Positions 10,667 to 18,190 of a stretch of 37,722 nucleotides of DNA are shown here, piece by piece; the stretch's first letter is position 1; each line of letters begins with the position of its first letter. The notes below the pieces were generated by a model. The model was not told the DNA's origin. It was given only the letters and a program-made list of their open reading frames with translations, and searched no databases. This stretch comes from Hydnum rufescens UP504 (taxonomy: Eukaryota > Basidiomycota > Agaricomycetes > Cantharellales > Hydnaceae), in assembly GCA_014904985.1 (NCBI GenBank), contig MU129169.1:5381-43102 (forward strand). Direction: 5' to 3'. Made by a program: the position numbers and the translations under genes.

Positions 10667-10774
10667 CTGCAAGATAAAATTTTTAAATTAGTTAGAATCA
10701 AAAACCACACAAAAAGAGCAGCTTTCCCTGCTCTTTTTGTGTGGCTGTAGGTACTGAGGAGGGTGGGGACTTAC
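10667..10774 (-). other. Intron-like module with perfect 17-bp hairpin (minus strand)
   Basis: Minus strand: exon-like end GGTTCTATATCAG, GTAAGT donor, hairpin 10705-10744, TTCTAACTAA branch site and TATCTTGCAG acceptor, 108 nt. All three splice signals match fungal consensus. The exon-like end is preceded by a CACACACCTGCC / GGCAGGTGTGTG palindrome (10788-10813). Confidence 0.55.
10705..10744. repeat. Hairpin H3
   Basis: Perfect 17-bp arms (CCACACAAAAAGAGCAG / CTGCTCTTTTTGTGTGG) with a 6-nt loop. Confidence 0.92.
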
Positions 10775-11061
10775 CTGATATAGAACCACACACCTGCCGG
10801 GGCAGGTGTGTGATTCTGTGCCCTCGTTTGGCATGTTGCCATGGGCTTTGGTGCAGTCGCATCATTGGCCCATTGCTGTGTCATGTTGGTGTATCGTGTT
10901 GCTGTGTATTGCATTGCCACATCACATTGCCATGTGGCATGTTGCTGTTTGGGCTCTCATCATTTTGTGGGTTATCGTCCTGCATTGGATGGGCCCCAAT
11001 ATAGAATAATGCACATTACAAACAAGTACCACACCCACTTCAGCAGGTGTGGTACTACAAG

Positions 11062-11161
11062 GTAAGTAAAGCTGTACACCCCCAATGGCACAAAAAGAGC
11101 AGCAAATGCTGCTCTTTTTGCACCAGTTTTAATTTTCTAACTAATACATGTATCATTCTAG
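11062..11161 (+). other. Intron-like module with hairpin (plus strand)
   Basis: An exon-like end GGTACTACAAG is preceded by the palindrome GTACCACACCCAC / GGTGTGGTAC (11028-11055). Then GTAAGT, hairpin 11091-11121 (13-bp arms CAAAAAGAGCAGC), TTCTAACTAAT and CATTCTAG, 100 nt. Homologous to 12939-13040: after the hairpin both read TTTTAATTTT, then a CTAAC-type site, then ATTCTAGG. Confidence 0.55.
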
Positions 11162-11198
11162 GCTCTTGCTTTAAATGAAGACCTGTGAAAGGGAACTG

Positions 11199-11217
11199 CC
11201 CCCCCCCCCCCCCCCAA
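11199..11217 (+). repeat. Poly-C tract
   Basis: Uninterrupted run of cytosines in a segment homologous to the shorter C run at 13088-13097. Length may be unreliable in the assembly. Confidence 0.8.
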
Positions 11218-11403
11218 AATGATAACCCGCTCCATGATGACAACACACTGAATGAAGACACAAAACAATGCATGAACCACGCATCCACTGTGGAAGATAA
11301 AAACATCCAGTATCAGAAAATGTGAAATCACACCACTCCCAGCCTTTGGATGATCACATGACCAATTATGAAATTAATTATGGCTATGCATGGAAATCAA
11401 ATT

Positions 11404-11822
11404 CATTCTATAACTCTGTCAGTTTTGATTGGAGAGGCACACCCATATAACACTTAGAAAGCTACAATTCACACCTTTTGAACGGTACCAAACACAAGTC
11501 AAATGGACCAAAACTGCACTCTCCAGGCCAATTTTACTACCAAAATCCAGGATTTCCAGTAAAAAACGAATTTCTCTGTCAGTTCGCATTCAATCCTCTC
11601 AGAACAACTGCGCCTAGAAAGATATAAATAATCCGCATCCAACGGTACTGATCACATAAAGAACAGATCAAAACTGAACTCTACAGAATGATATTACTAT
11701 CAGAATCAACACCCATCAGTAAAAAATGAATTTCTCTGTCAGTTTACACCAGATCTGCTCAGAACCACTGCACCCAGAAAGCTGTTAAAAATCTGCATCT
11801 AATGATACCAAGAATGTCTATT
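11404..11822 (+). repeat. About 160-bp tandem repeat, 2.6 copies
   Basis: CTCTGTCAGTT recurs at 11414, 11574 and 11734, each followed by related sequence (CAGAAC.ACTGC, CC.AGAAAG, ATC.GCATC.AA..GTAC). Period 160 bp. It abuts the start of promoter repeat copy 2, suggesting upstream repeats of that element. No gene is present here. Confidence 0.75.
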
Positions 11823-12026
11823 ACAGATGCAAACTGCTGTTTCTGCATCAAATCCCATCCCATGCACTTGTCCCCATTATCAACCAACAACAAAACACCT
11901 TAACCACTGGACTATGCTCAAATTAATCTCCAAAACCCGGAGATATCCTTTCATTTTGCCTCCAGAATGCTCCACATGGTCAGTGACCACATGCTCCAAG
12001 CATTCCACATGCTCAGCAAATTGGTG

Positions 12027-12214
12027 ACATCACCCCTCCTCATGATTCCTTTTGTTCTCTTTATGAATGACATCACTATGACATCATCCCTCATGATTCC
12101 TTTTGTTCTCCTTATGCATGACTCAGCTATGACCACATTATGACATCATTTTGTTATTTTTCTTTTGTTCTCACCTATGACTCACATATGACTCACCCAT
12201 GAGGGAGTCATATT
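12027..12214 (+). promoter_or_regulatory. Cluster of TGACTCA / TGACATCA sites upstream of a TATA box
   Basis: At least four TGACATCA-type and three TGACTCA-type sites within 190 bp (for example at about 12027, 12068, 12080, 12119, 12142 and 12178), conserved in the inverted copy at about 300-480. TGACTCA is the Gcn4/AP-1 core and TGACATCA resembles CRE/Atf sites. The spacing ahead of TATA at 12242 suggests an upstream activating region for TE transcription; no factor is proven. Confidence 0.55.
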
Positions 12215-12241
12215 TCTTAAACACAGCCACCTTCAGAAAGG

Positions 12242-12248
12242 TATAAAA
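12242..12248 (+). promoter_or_regulatory. TATA box in repeat copy 2
   Basis: TATAAAAGCTGG with the same flanks as copy 1. Transcription would run rightward toward the 12.9-kb intron-like module. Confidence 0.55.
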
Positions 12249-12938
12249 GCTGGTAGATTTCCTGTATCCCCAGACAATCATCTCCTCTCTGGAAATCATC
12301 ACTGTCAACCACTGTCAACTTTTCTGCTTGCCTCTAAAGAACAGTCTATCTATAAGCCATCTGGAGCTAAGTCATCTTCAAGGTTGTTGAGACAAAGCCA
12401 CTGGTAGCCCACTACACGAATCACTAAAGCCAAGGATAGTTGCAAGACCTAAGGTTAGAGTTGCTAGACATCCAAGGAAAAGTAAGCATAACGAAATACA
12501 TATCAGGTTTTGAAGAAAGAAGAAAAGAAACATACTAACAACACTAACCAAGCACTGACCAGTCTATAACCCACAGATATCCGCATTTTGACCAGGAGAA
12601 CATAAACAAGTATACACAAATACCAGTGAACAGACCAACACAACATGAACAATGTATAAGCCTTTCTATAAGCATCCCAGACATATAAGCCTTTCTACAA
12701 GCATCCCAAAAAATATATCATTGACTACAGCTAGTCCATATCCCTTCCTACTCTCCACTGAACACCATACACATCTTGCAGAGTGTGATCAACCATTGAA
12801 GTGAACCAACCCAATGAATAACAACAGAAATACAGTCTCCCATCTACACACTGGCTGAACCAGATTTTGATTTGACAGTCATCAGAGCTCCCAACCCTTC
12901 TTCTATACCGCTACGGTGGGTGTGTGGTTCTATACAAG

Positions 12939-13040
12939 GTAAGTAACCTCATGTACCCACAACAGCATAAAAAGAGCAGCAGATGCTGCTCTTTTTATGC
13001 TGGTTTTAATTTTTTACTAACACATTATTTATTATTCTAG
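12939..13040 (+). other. Intron-like module with perfect hairpin (plus strand)
   Basis: Exon-like end GGTTCTATACAAG, GTAAGT, perfect 17-bp hairpin (12964-13001), TTTACTAACAC and TTATTCTAG, 102 nt. Downstream is an open, Pro/Thr/Asn/Gln-rich frame (13066-13332). It resembles low-complexity sequence, and no domain was recognised. Confidence 0.55.
12964..13001. repeat. Hairpin H5
   Basis: AGCATAAAAAGAGCAGC / GCTGCTCTTTTTATGCT, perfect 17-bp arms around AGAT. Confidence 0.92.
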
Positions 13041-13065
13041 GTACTGCCTTACCACAAACACCAAA

Positions 13066-13332
13066 ATGAAGACCCACCAAAGGAACCCCCCCCCAGGGAA
13101 TGACAACACCCCCACCACATGGAAACCAACAATACGACCCACCAAAACGAGTGCCAAACAAAACCTGCCAAACCAAGGAGTGAAACCAGGCCAGACCACA
13201 CACCCACTACCATGGGTGTGCCCACCCCAACAGACACTAGGGACCAGTCCAAATGACTGGCCCAATGGTGAACTGCCAAGCCATGGCCCCCCTTCCCTTG
13301 AAATGGCCAGCAACAAGCCCACTGAGTCCTGA
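13066..13332 (+). other. Low-complexity open frame after hairpin module
   Basis: An 88-codon frame rich in Pro, Thr, Asn and Gln, beginning just downstream of the splice-like acceptor at 13040. No family recognised. The homologous segment at 11162-11290 does not keep an equivalent frame, so it is probably not a gene. Confidence 0.25.
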
Positions 13333-13344
13333 TGAAGAAGTGGA

Positions 13345-13735
13345 AGGCACCACACACCTGCTAGGCTGGGTGTGTGGTGCTACTAGGTTGTTTTTTTTTT
13401 TAAATTTCTATGGACAGTGCCACACCTGCTTGAGTGGGTGTGGTGCTACTTAGTTTTTTTTTAAGTTTCTATGGATGGTACCACACACCTGCCCAAGTGG
13501 GTGTGTGCTACTAAGTAGTTTTTTATTTTTTATTTTTATTTTATTTTTAAGGACAGTACCACACACCTGCCCATGTGGGTGTGTGGTGCTACTAAGTAGT
13601 TTTGTTATTTTTTTGTTTTTAAGGACAGTACCACACACCTGCCCATGCAGGTGTGGTGCTACTAAGCAGTTTTTTTATTTTATTTCTACAGATGGTACCA
13701 CACCCGCCCAAGCAGGTGCAGTATTTTTTTACTAA
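13345..13735 (+). repeat. AT-rich tandem array of CACACACC...GGTGTGTGG palindromes
   Basis: Six related units of about 60-85 bp. Each has a palindrome such as CCACACACCTGCCCATGTGG, then GTGCTACTAAG, then a T-rich tract (TTTTTTATTTT) ending AGGACAG or similar. The palindrome core is the same motif that precedes each hairpin module. An (AAAT)n run follows at 13745-13768. Confidence 0.8.
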
Positions 13736-14008
13736 TTGAATTTTTAAATAAATAAATAAATAAATAAGTCATAATTGGGTGAGTGCTCAACATGCAAATG
13801 GGTAACCAGAAAGCCCACCTAGGCAGGCCTCAAATATATGTATAATAAGTGATAATAAATAAATAATTATAAATGGAACACTATTATCACCAATAAGTCC
13901 ATATGGCCTGCTGTCCTGCAAGTCTGAGATTCTCTAAGTCCCAGTTTTGGCCAATTCTGGGCCAGAAGGTGCAGGCCATAAAATGGCCATTTTGGCCAGA
14001 ATAGTGAT

Positions 14009-14083
14009 GGGACCTACTTAGGTACCATTATCTGCCCCAAAAGTGGTACCTAACTAGGTAGACTTAGATGACTGACCAAGGTG
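14009..14083 (-). repeat. Right terminal inverted repeat
   Basis: Reads inward CACCTTGGTCAGTC, then GGTACC blocks matching the left repeat across about 75 bp with scattered differences. Confidence 0.75.
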
Positions 14084-14091
14084 AAAATGAT
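14084..14091. other. Target-site duplication, right (AAAATGAT)
   Basis: Partner of 9908-9915, one C/T mismatch. Confidence 0.7.
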
Positions 14092-15256
14092 CCAGCACTC
14101 AAAGCCAGGACACCATCCATTCGTCCATCATGTGGCTATCCCTGAACGATTTCAGGATAACTAGACAGTGTTCATGATCTACAACAAGAGTGGGTGCCCA
14201 GTTGCTGGGGCTAGTCGGGATAACACCCATTAGCCATGGCCTACAAGAATTGGTAAGAGGCTTGTACTTGTATTCGACAGGCAGGAGCAACCATAGGGTC
14301 ATAGAGAGCATGGGCAGGGTCAAACGTTTGTCCATTTGCTCCCATCCCTCTGGGGGCCCACAAAACCCTGATTGCATGGCCTTGAGGCCTTCGACCTTGT
14401 CTGGCATGCAAACAATGATGGCCTTGTGCTGCTGTTGCTCTAGAAGTTGCATTTGGCTTTGCTCCCTCTTACAAAGCCAGGCCACCTCATTTGCTTTAGA
14501 AGTGGCCTTGTTTGAGGCGTGCTTCCTCTTGCAATAAGGGCCCACTTTCTGGAGTTTACTAGGGCCCTGTTCCTTTCCAGCAGAGGCAGACTTTGGGGGG
14601 GGAGATGTAGAATGGGTGTCAGGTGTCGACAGTGAGATACCGGCATTGACAGGGGCTTCAATGCTCGCTGAACTCACAAAACTGGGTAGATTAGTCCAAA
14701 GCCAGAAGGTCCTAGACAGAAGGGATGCTTACTCAAAATGGATGGGAGGAAACATGGATGCGGCACCCTGGTCTGCAATGACATGCTTCATGAATCCTAG
14801 TTCATCAGGGGAGCCCCATTTAAAACAATCATCGAGGACAGTAGAGGGGTCCAAAAGGTTCAAACCAGGGGGAAGAGCCAACGGTTCATGAGTTTGAGAA
14901 GGGAGGTCTGCTGGGGATTGCAAAAAAGAGGGGATTCTGGTTGGGCAGAAAACAAGGTGTTTCCCATAAGCATATCATAGGGAATTGATTGTATCCAATA
15001 TGCTGAAGTCAGTGGATATGGTGGCAGCATGGGATTGGCTTTGGGTAACAGGCATAATTTGCAGGGCACCGTATGAGAACCATGTGAAAAATGATTCCCT
15101 GTGGTTGATGGACTTGTTTTGCATGGCTTGCCCCCAAGGTATACTGGGCAGCATGCATGACATGACACAGATGGCTTGTGGGGGGAGAGGGTGGTCAGGA
15201 TGGCCCTTGGAGAGGTTGGAACAACCTAATAAAGAGATCTTTGTTAGACCATCCAA
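14092..15256 (-). pseudogene. Probable N-terminal half of the interrupted dioxygenase-like gene
   Basis: One frame runs from 15256 to 14099 with only two internal stops: TGA near 14975 (L-stop-Y) and TAA near 14729 (E-stop-A), both explicable as CGA/CAA to TGA/TAA. It shows a Ser/Pro-rich part, a basic Lys-rich stretch, a Gln-rich coiled-coil-like segment (REQSQMQLLEQQQHKAI), and a conserved-looking block MGVIPTSPSNWAPTLVVDHE followed by FRDSHMMDEWMVSWL. Mentally removing the transposon and one target copy keeps this frame aligned with the next about 50 codons at 9907 downward, apart from the TGA at 14099. Hence it is read as the 5' half of the gene ending at 8979. Its own biochemical role is not recognised. 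Confidence 0.5.
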
Positions 15257-15854
15257 GGAACATTAACAGCCTTACCTTACTGATTAAATTTTGAGAAAGC
15301 AGCGTGTACTGCAGAGGCTTAAATAGAAAGAAACAGTCTGCTTCACCAAGAAGGCAGAGTTTGCTGGCTTGAACGTGTTTCGGCGGTTTCAGGCTTTCAG
15401 CTTTGAGCAGAGGGGCAAAGCAGACTTGAGTCGACCTAAGGCTAAGCTGTACTACATAATATAGCTGCCTTCACTGGGAATAGATATCCCAAACTTCAAC
15501 TTTTGTAGCACTCAGATGAGGCCCACATACCGTGGCTGTGCCTCTCAGTGCAGGGCGGTGTGTGAAGAAATAGAGGTTCACTAGGAACAGATTGGAGCAC
15601 TGTTAACATGAGTTTCTCAATTTTGTGAATGAACACTGACTTCAGAAATATAAACAGTGCTACCCATTGAATTTAACTTAAAGTAGATACTATGCAAGAG
15701 ACCGAGCAAAGAACAACAAGTGGCTTAGCGACTGAGCCACATAGGCCTGTACAGGGGGAAATGGGAAGAGCTTTGGTGGCTTGCACAGGGGCGAGATCAC
15801 TGCCCTTCAAGTTATGGAGTTGGGGGAGTTGAAGGGAGGGGCCCTGGAGTGAGG
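15257..15854. other. No gene recognised
   Basis: About 600 bases upstream of the minus-strand gene fragment. Contains an AT-rich TTAAATAG on the plus strand at about 15319 but no supported gene, repeat or promoter. Confidence 0.4.
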
Positions 15855-16707
15855 TCAGAGAAATCCATCCACCAAACCCTGGTTGCAGAGGCTGCCTGAC
15901 AGCACATTAAAAGAGTTCCAGGAGGTACTGGGCTTGTTGAACATTACAGCTTCATTGAACTGGTTTGCTGCAGCAGCGCCCCTCATGTGCACCTTCTCCT
16001 GGGCAGGACTCAACACAACAGTCAGGTCTGAGGTGCAAAGTCTGTGATGGAATTCACCAGGGAGGGTTGTGAGGCCAGGGGGATGCTGGAATGCGCACAT
16101 CACACAGGTGCAGCCTGCCCAAAGGGACAAGCAGTGGTGGAAGAGCCCCCACTAGTGTTGGAAGCATGAGGTTTTGAATGCGGGTGATATGATGCTGATT
16201 TATAGGTCAGTTGATGATGATGCACAGAGGATGGAGTAGGAGTGGGCACAATGGCTAGAGCAATATGTAAGAATCTAGCTTCTTGGGATATATAGCCTAT
16301 ATCAATGTACCATTGGGATTTAGAATGCCAGGGCTCACGTGAGCTTTAGTGAAATCTGTCTTCACATTTGATGCCCTTTTCACCAGTTCATTACTCAGAA
16401 CTGACCCAGACTCGGCAGTGGCAGCAGGTGAAGGACGGGAGTACTGACAGATGGGATTTGTGGGCATCATACCAAACTTGCAAAGGGTTGGGGTTCAGGG
16501 CTGTTCAGGATAGCAGATGCGATTAGCAGGGGCCATTACGATTTGAGCAGCTGCAGGAGGAACATGTTGAGGAGAGGGTCCAGGAAAGAGCTGGGGTTTT
16601 CTTGTTGGGAGTAGAAGTAAAGGCTGTATTATTCTAGGACCCAAAGTTGTATGCTTTATGGGCTGAGAAGATGAGGGCAGTATGGGCGCCCAGTTGCAGC
16701 AAAGCAA
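15855..16707 (-). pseudogene. Degraded unknown coding sequence
   Basis: Two frames read like protein. One (16707 to about 16300) is Pro/Ala-rich, then runs NVKTDFTKAHVSPGILNPNG after one TGA at 16495. The other (16130-15855) includes LPGEFHHRLCTSDL and WNSFNVLSGSL. They lie in different frames with stops between, so a broken gene or two exons are possible. No family recognised. Confidence 0.35.
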
Positions 16708-17008
16708 CTAGGTGTGGGCATCAGAAATCTAGGCCATCCATATGTCAGCACTCATCCACATTAATCGCTTGCCAGGTCACCAAGCAATTGCATTCAATGT
16801 GGCTGGGCTGCAGCAGGGGCAAAATTCCTGACAACCCAACCCATGCATCAGGGCCCCAATAATTTATTCCTCAGGCATGACAGAGGGACCACATGGGTTG
16901 CTTTGTCTCCTCAGAGGTAAGGGAAGGAGGGCAGGGGATCCTTGTAGGACGTTCAACCACTGGGTGGATTGCGTGCTTCCCTAGTTGATGTACAGATTCC
17001 GGTCCAAA
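16708..17008. other. No gene recognised
   Basis: About 300 bases with no supported feature; ends at the acceptor-like site of the next minus-strand module. Confidence 0.35.
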
Positions 17009-17113
17009 CTACAATAATAGAGTACATTAGTAAAAACATTCAAAGCGACCCCAAAGGAGCAGCATAATTATGCTGCTCCTTGGGTCACATACATATTGAA
17101 AATAAATAAGTAC
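17009..17113 (-). other. Intron-like module with hairpin (minus strand)
   Basis: Minus strand: GGTGTGTGGTGCTATAAG, GTACTT donor, hairpin 17047-17086, TTTTTACTAATG branch-like site and TTATTGTAG acceptor, 105 nt. Same architecture as the modules inside the 9916-14083 transposon but located 3 kb outside it. Confidence 0.5.
17047..17086. repeat. Hairpin H6
   Basis: AAGGAGCAGCATAATTATGCTGCTCCTT is a near-continuous palindrome (core given as two arms AAGGAGCAGCATAA and TTATGCTGCTCCTT), extended by GACCC/GGGTC. Confidence 0.9.
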
Positions 17114-17183
17114 CTTATAGCACCACACACCCACATTGGCAGGCATGCAGTACTCATCTTGCGCTGCCATTCCTACTCAGGGC

Positions 17184-17302
17184 CTGTCATTGTTTGGCAG
17201 TTCATATTGCGAGTATTAGTAAATGAATTCAGAGCAATGCAAAGAGAGCAACCTTTGCTGCTCTCTTTGCACAGCTGTACCTAAGGGGGGAATAAAACTC
17301 AA
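17184..17302 (-). other. Weaker intron-like module with hairpin (minus strand)
   Basis: Exon-like end GGTGTGTGGTCACCTAA, a weak GTTGAG donor, hairpin 17238-17271, TTTACTAATAC and a CAATGACAG acceptor. Between this and the previous module lies a 70-nt exon-like piece. The donor is degenerate, so this copy is the least convincing. Confidence 0.35.
17238..17271. repeat. Hairpin H7
   Basis: TGCAAAGAGAGCAAC / GCTGCTCTCTTTGCA, 14 of 15 bp paired. Confidence 0.85.
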
Positions 17303-17517
17303 CTTAGGTGACCACACACCCATCATGGCATGTGGTCCTGTTTTCCCTTCTTGGTGTGTTGCTAGGATTTGGTGAAGACAATCAACACCAGCAACTGCCA
17401 GCCTCAAACAAAACAGGCACCCAAGTGCCTGAAAAACAAGCACTGTGTGAAGGAATAATAAACATATACACATGTAATCACTCTATGATAAATATTTATT
17501 AAAAAAATATGGAGAAC

Positions 17518-18172
17518 AGTAATACTCAACCCCAGTTCAGTAAGGCAGCATGTGCCAGGATTCCAAAGGAGATTGGGCCACACCTATGGATCTGTAATAG
17601 CATGGCTCTTGACTTTGAGAAGCTGCAGTATTCGTCATCATTAGACAAGGCAGATTCGACGGATCTGTGAATAGAAGAGAAAGGATAATCCAACTGTTCT
17701 AAGCACTGGCTTTGAATGGGAGGGCCATGAATGAAGCTAAGCACTGGCTTTGCTTCAGGCATGGGAGAAACATGAGGAGAGGAGAGGATGGGGAAGGGGG
17801 AAGTGGTAGTAACTGGCCAAAGGGCTCAGTGACTATCTAAGGATGAAGTGGTGGGTTAGCTAACTGACTGGAAGTGGGCACTTACCTAGTAGAGTCATGC
17901 TCATACATGACTCTCCCATATCTGTCTCTGCCCCGTGCTCTATGGCGACGGATTGTGTGCCTTGGTACGGTCGTATTGTCACACAACTTGGTCATGGGGT
18001 AGTGGTGCGGTGGCATTAGTTTCATGGGTCTTGCGAGAGCAAAGAGGTCCGGGCAAGAAGATAATTTGATTCCAGCATGACCGGGACTTAGAATCCTCAT
18101 GGCCACACTATTATGTAAGATACAATATGAGACGGACTACTATGTACATACGTAGTATGGCCCTATATTACA
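17518..18172 (-). mobile_element. Gypsy B 3' LTR
   Basis: On the minus strand it starts TGTAATATAGGG directly after a polypurine tract. Its far end is tentatively ATTACTG near 17518, giving the short inverted ends TGTAAT/ATTACT. The terminal CA is not intact and no 5' LTR is present for comparison, so the left boundary is uncertain. A GTAAGTGCCC (minus, about 17885) in a run of sense-like sequence could be a splice donor in the leader. Confidence 0.5.
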
Positions 18173-18184
18173 GTGCCCCCCAGC
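18173..18184 (-). other. Gypsy B polypurine tract
   Basis: GCTGGGGGGCAC immediately before TGTAATATAGGG and 7 bases after the stop codon of the extra reading frame; the normal position for a plus-strand priming site in LTR retroelements. Confidence 0.65.
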
Positions 18185-18190
18185 ATGGCG

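Larger units (their letters stand above)
11823..12500 (+). repeat. Promoter-bearing repeat, copy 2
   Basis: Plus-strand partner of 1-682, in inverse orientation. Contains about 50-bp repeats of CATGATTCCTTTTGTTCTC (about 12040-12120), a bZIP-site-like cluster and a TATA box. Being inside the 9916-14083 transposon, it either inserted there later or is an ancestral part of it. The homology may extend past 12500, but copy 1 runs off the window. Confidence 0.7.
9916..14083. mobile_element. 4168-bp non-autonomous TIR transposon with KDZ-like ends
   Basis: Bounded by inverted repeats of 74-75 bp (9916-9989 and 14009-14083). Both read inward TGGTCAGTC, then GGTACCACTTT, GGGCAGA.AATGGTACCTAA and AGGTCCC. 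8-bp target duplications flank it. The outer CAGGCTGGTCAG on the left is identical to the ends of both KDZ copies, and GACCTACTTAGGTACC near the right end is shared with the KDZ-1 tail. No transposase was found inside. The interior holds hairpin/intron-like modules, a 160-bp tandem repeat, promoter repeat copy 2 and an AT-rich tandem array. KDZ elements are reported to make 8-bp duplications, so mobilisation by KDZ transposase is the favoured inference. Confidence 0.75.

Noticed and set aside
10424..10744. Hairpins with AT-rich arms as bacterial-type terminators or CRISPR repeats
   Set aside because: The host is eukaryotic (introns, KDZ, chromovirus). Spacing is irregular, arms differ between copies, and stems lie inside splice-bounded modules.
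12680..12720. AT-rich stretch as a tRNA or pol III gene
   Set aside because: No cloverleaf, and no A and B box pair; no tRNA-like fold was found anywhere in the window.
14860..15168. Minus-strand 102-codon frame overlapping the dioxygenase N-terminal half
   Set aside because: The neighbouring frame is continuous over 1.1 kb with only two C-to-T stops and shows the coding signal; this one is a shadow.
17526..17762. 78-codon minus-strand frame as a gene
   Set aside because: Lies inside the gypsy B 3' LTR, has no recognisable family and no independent support.
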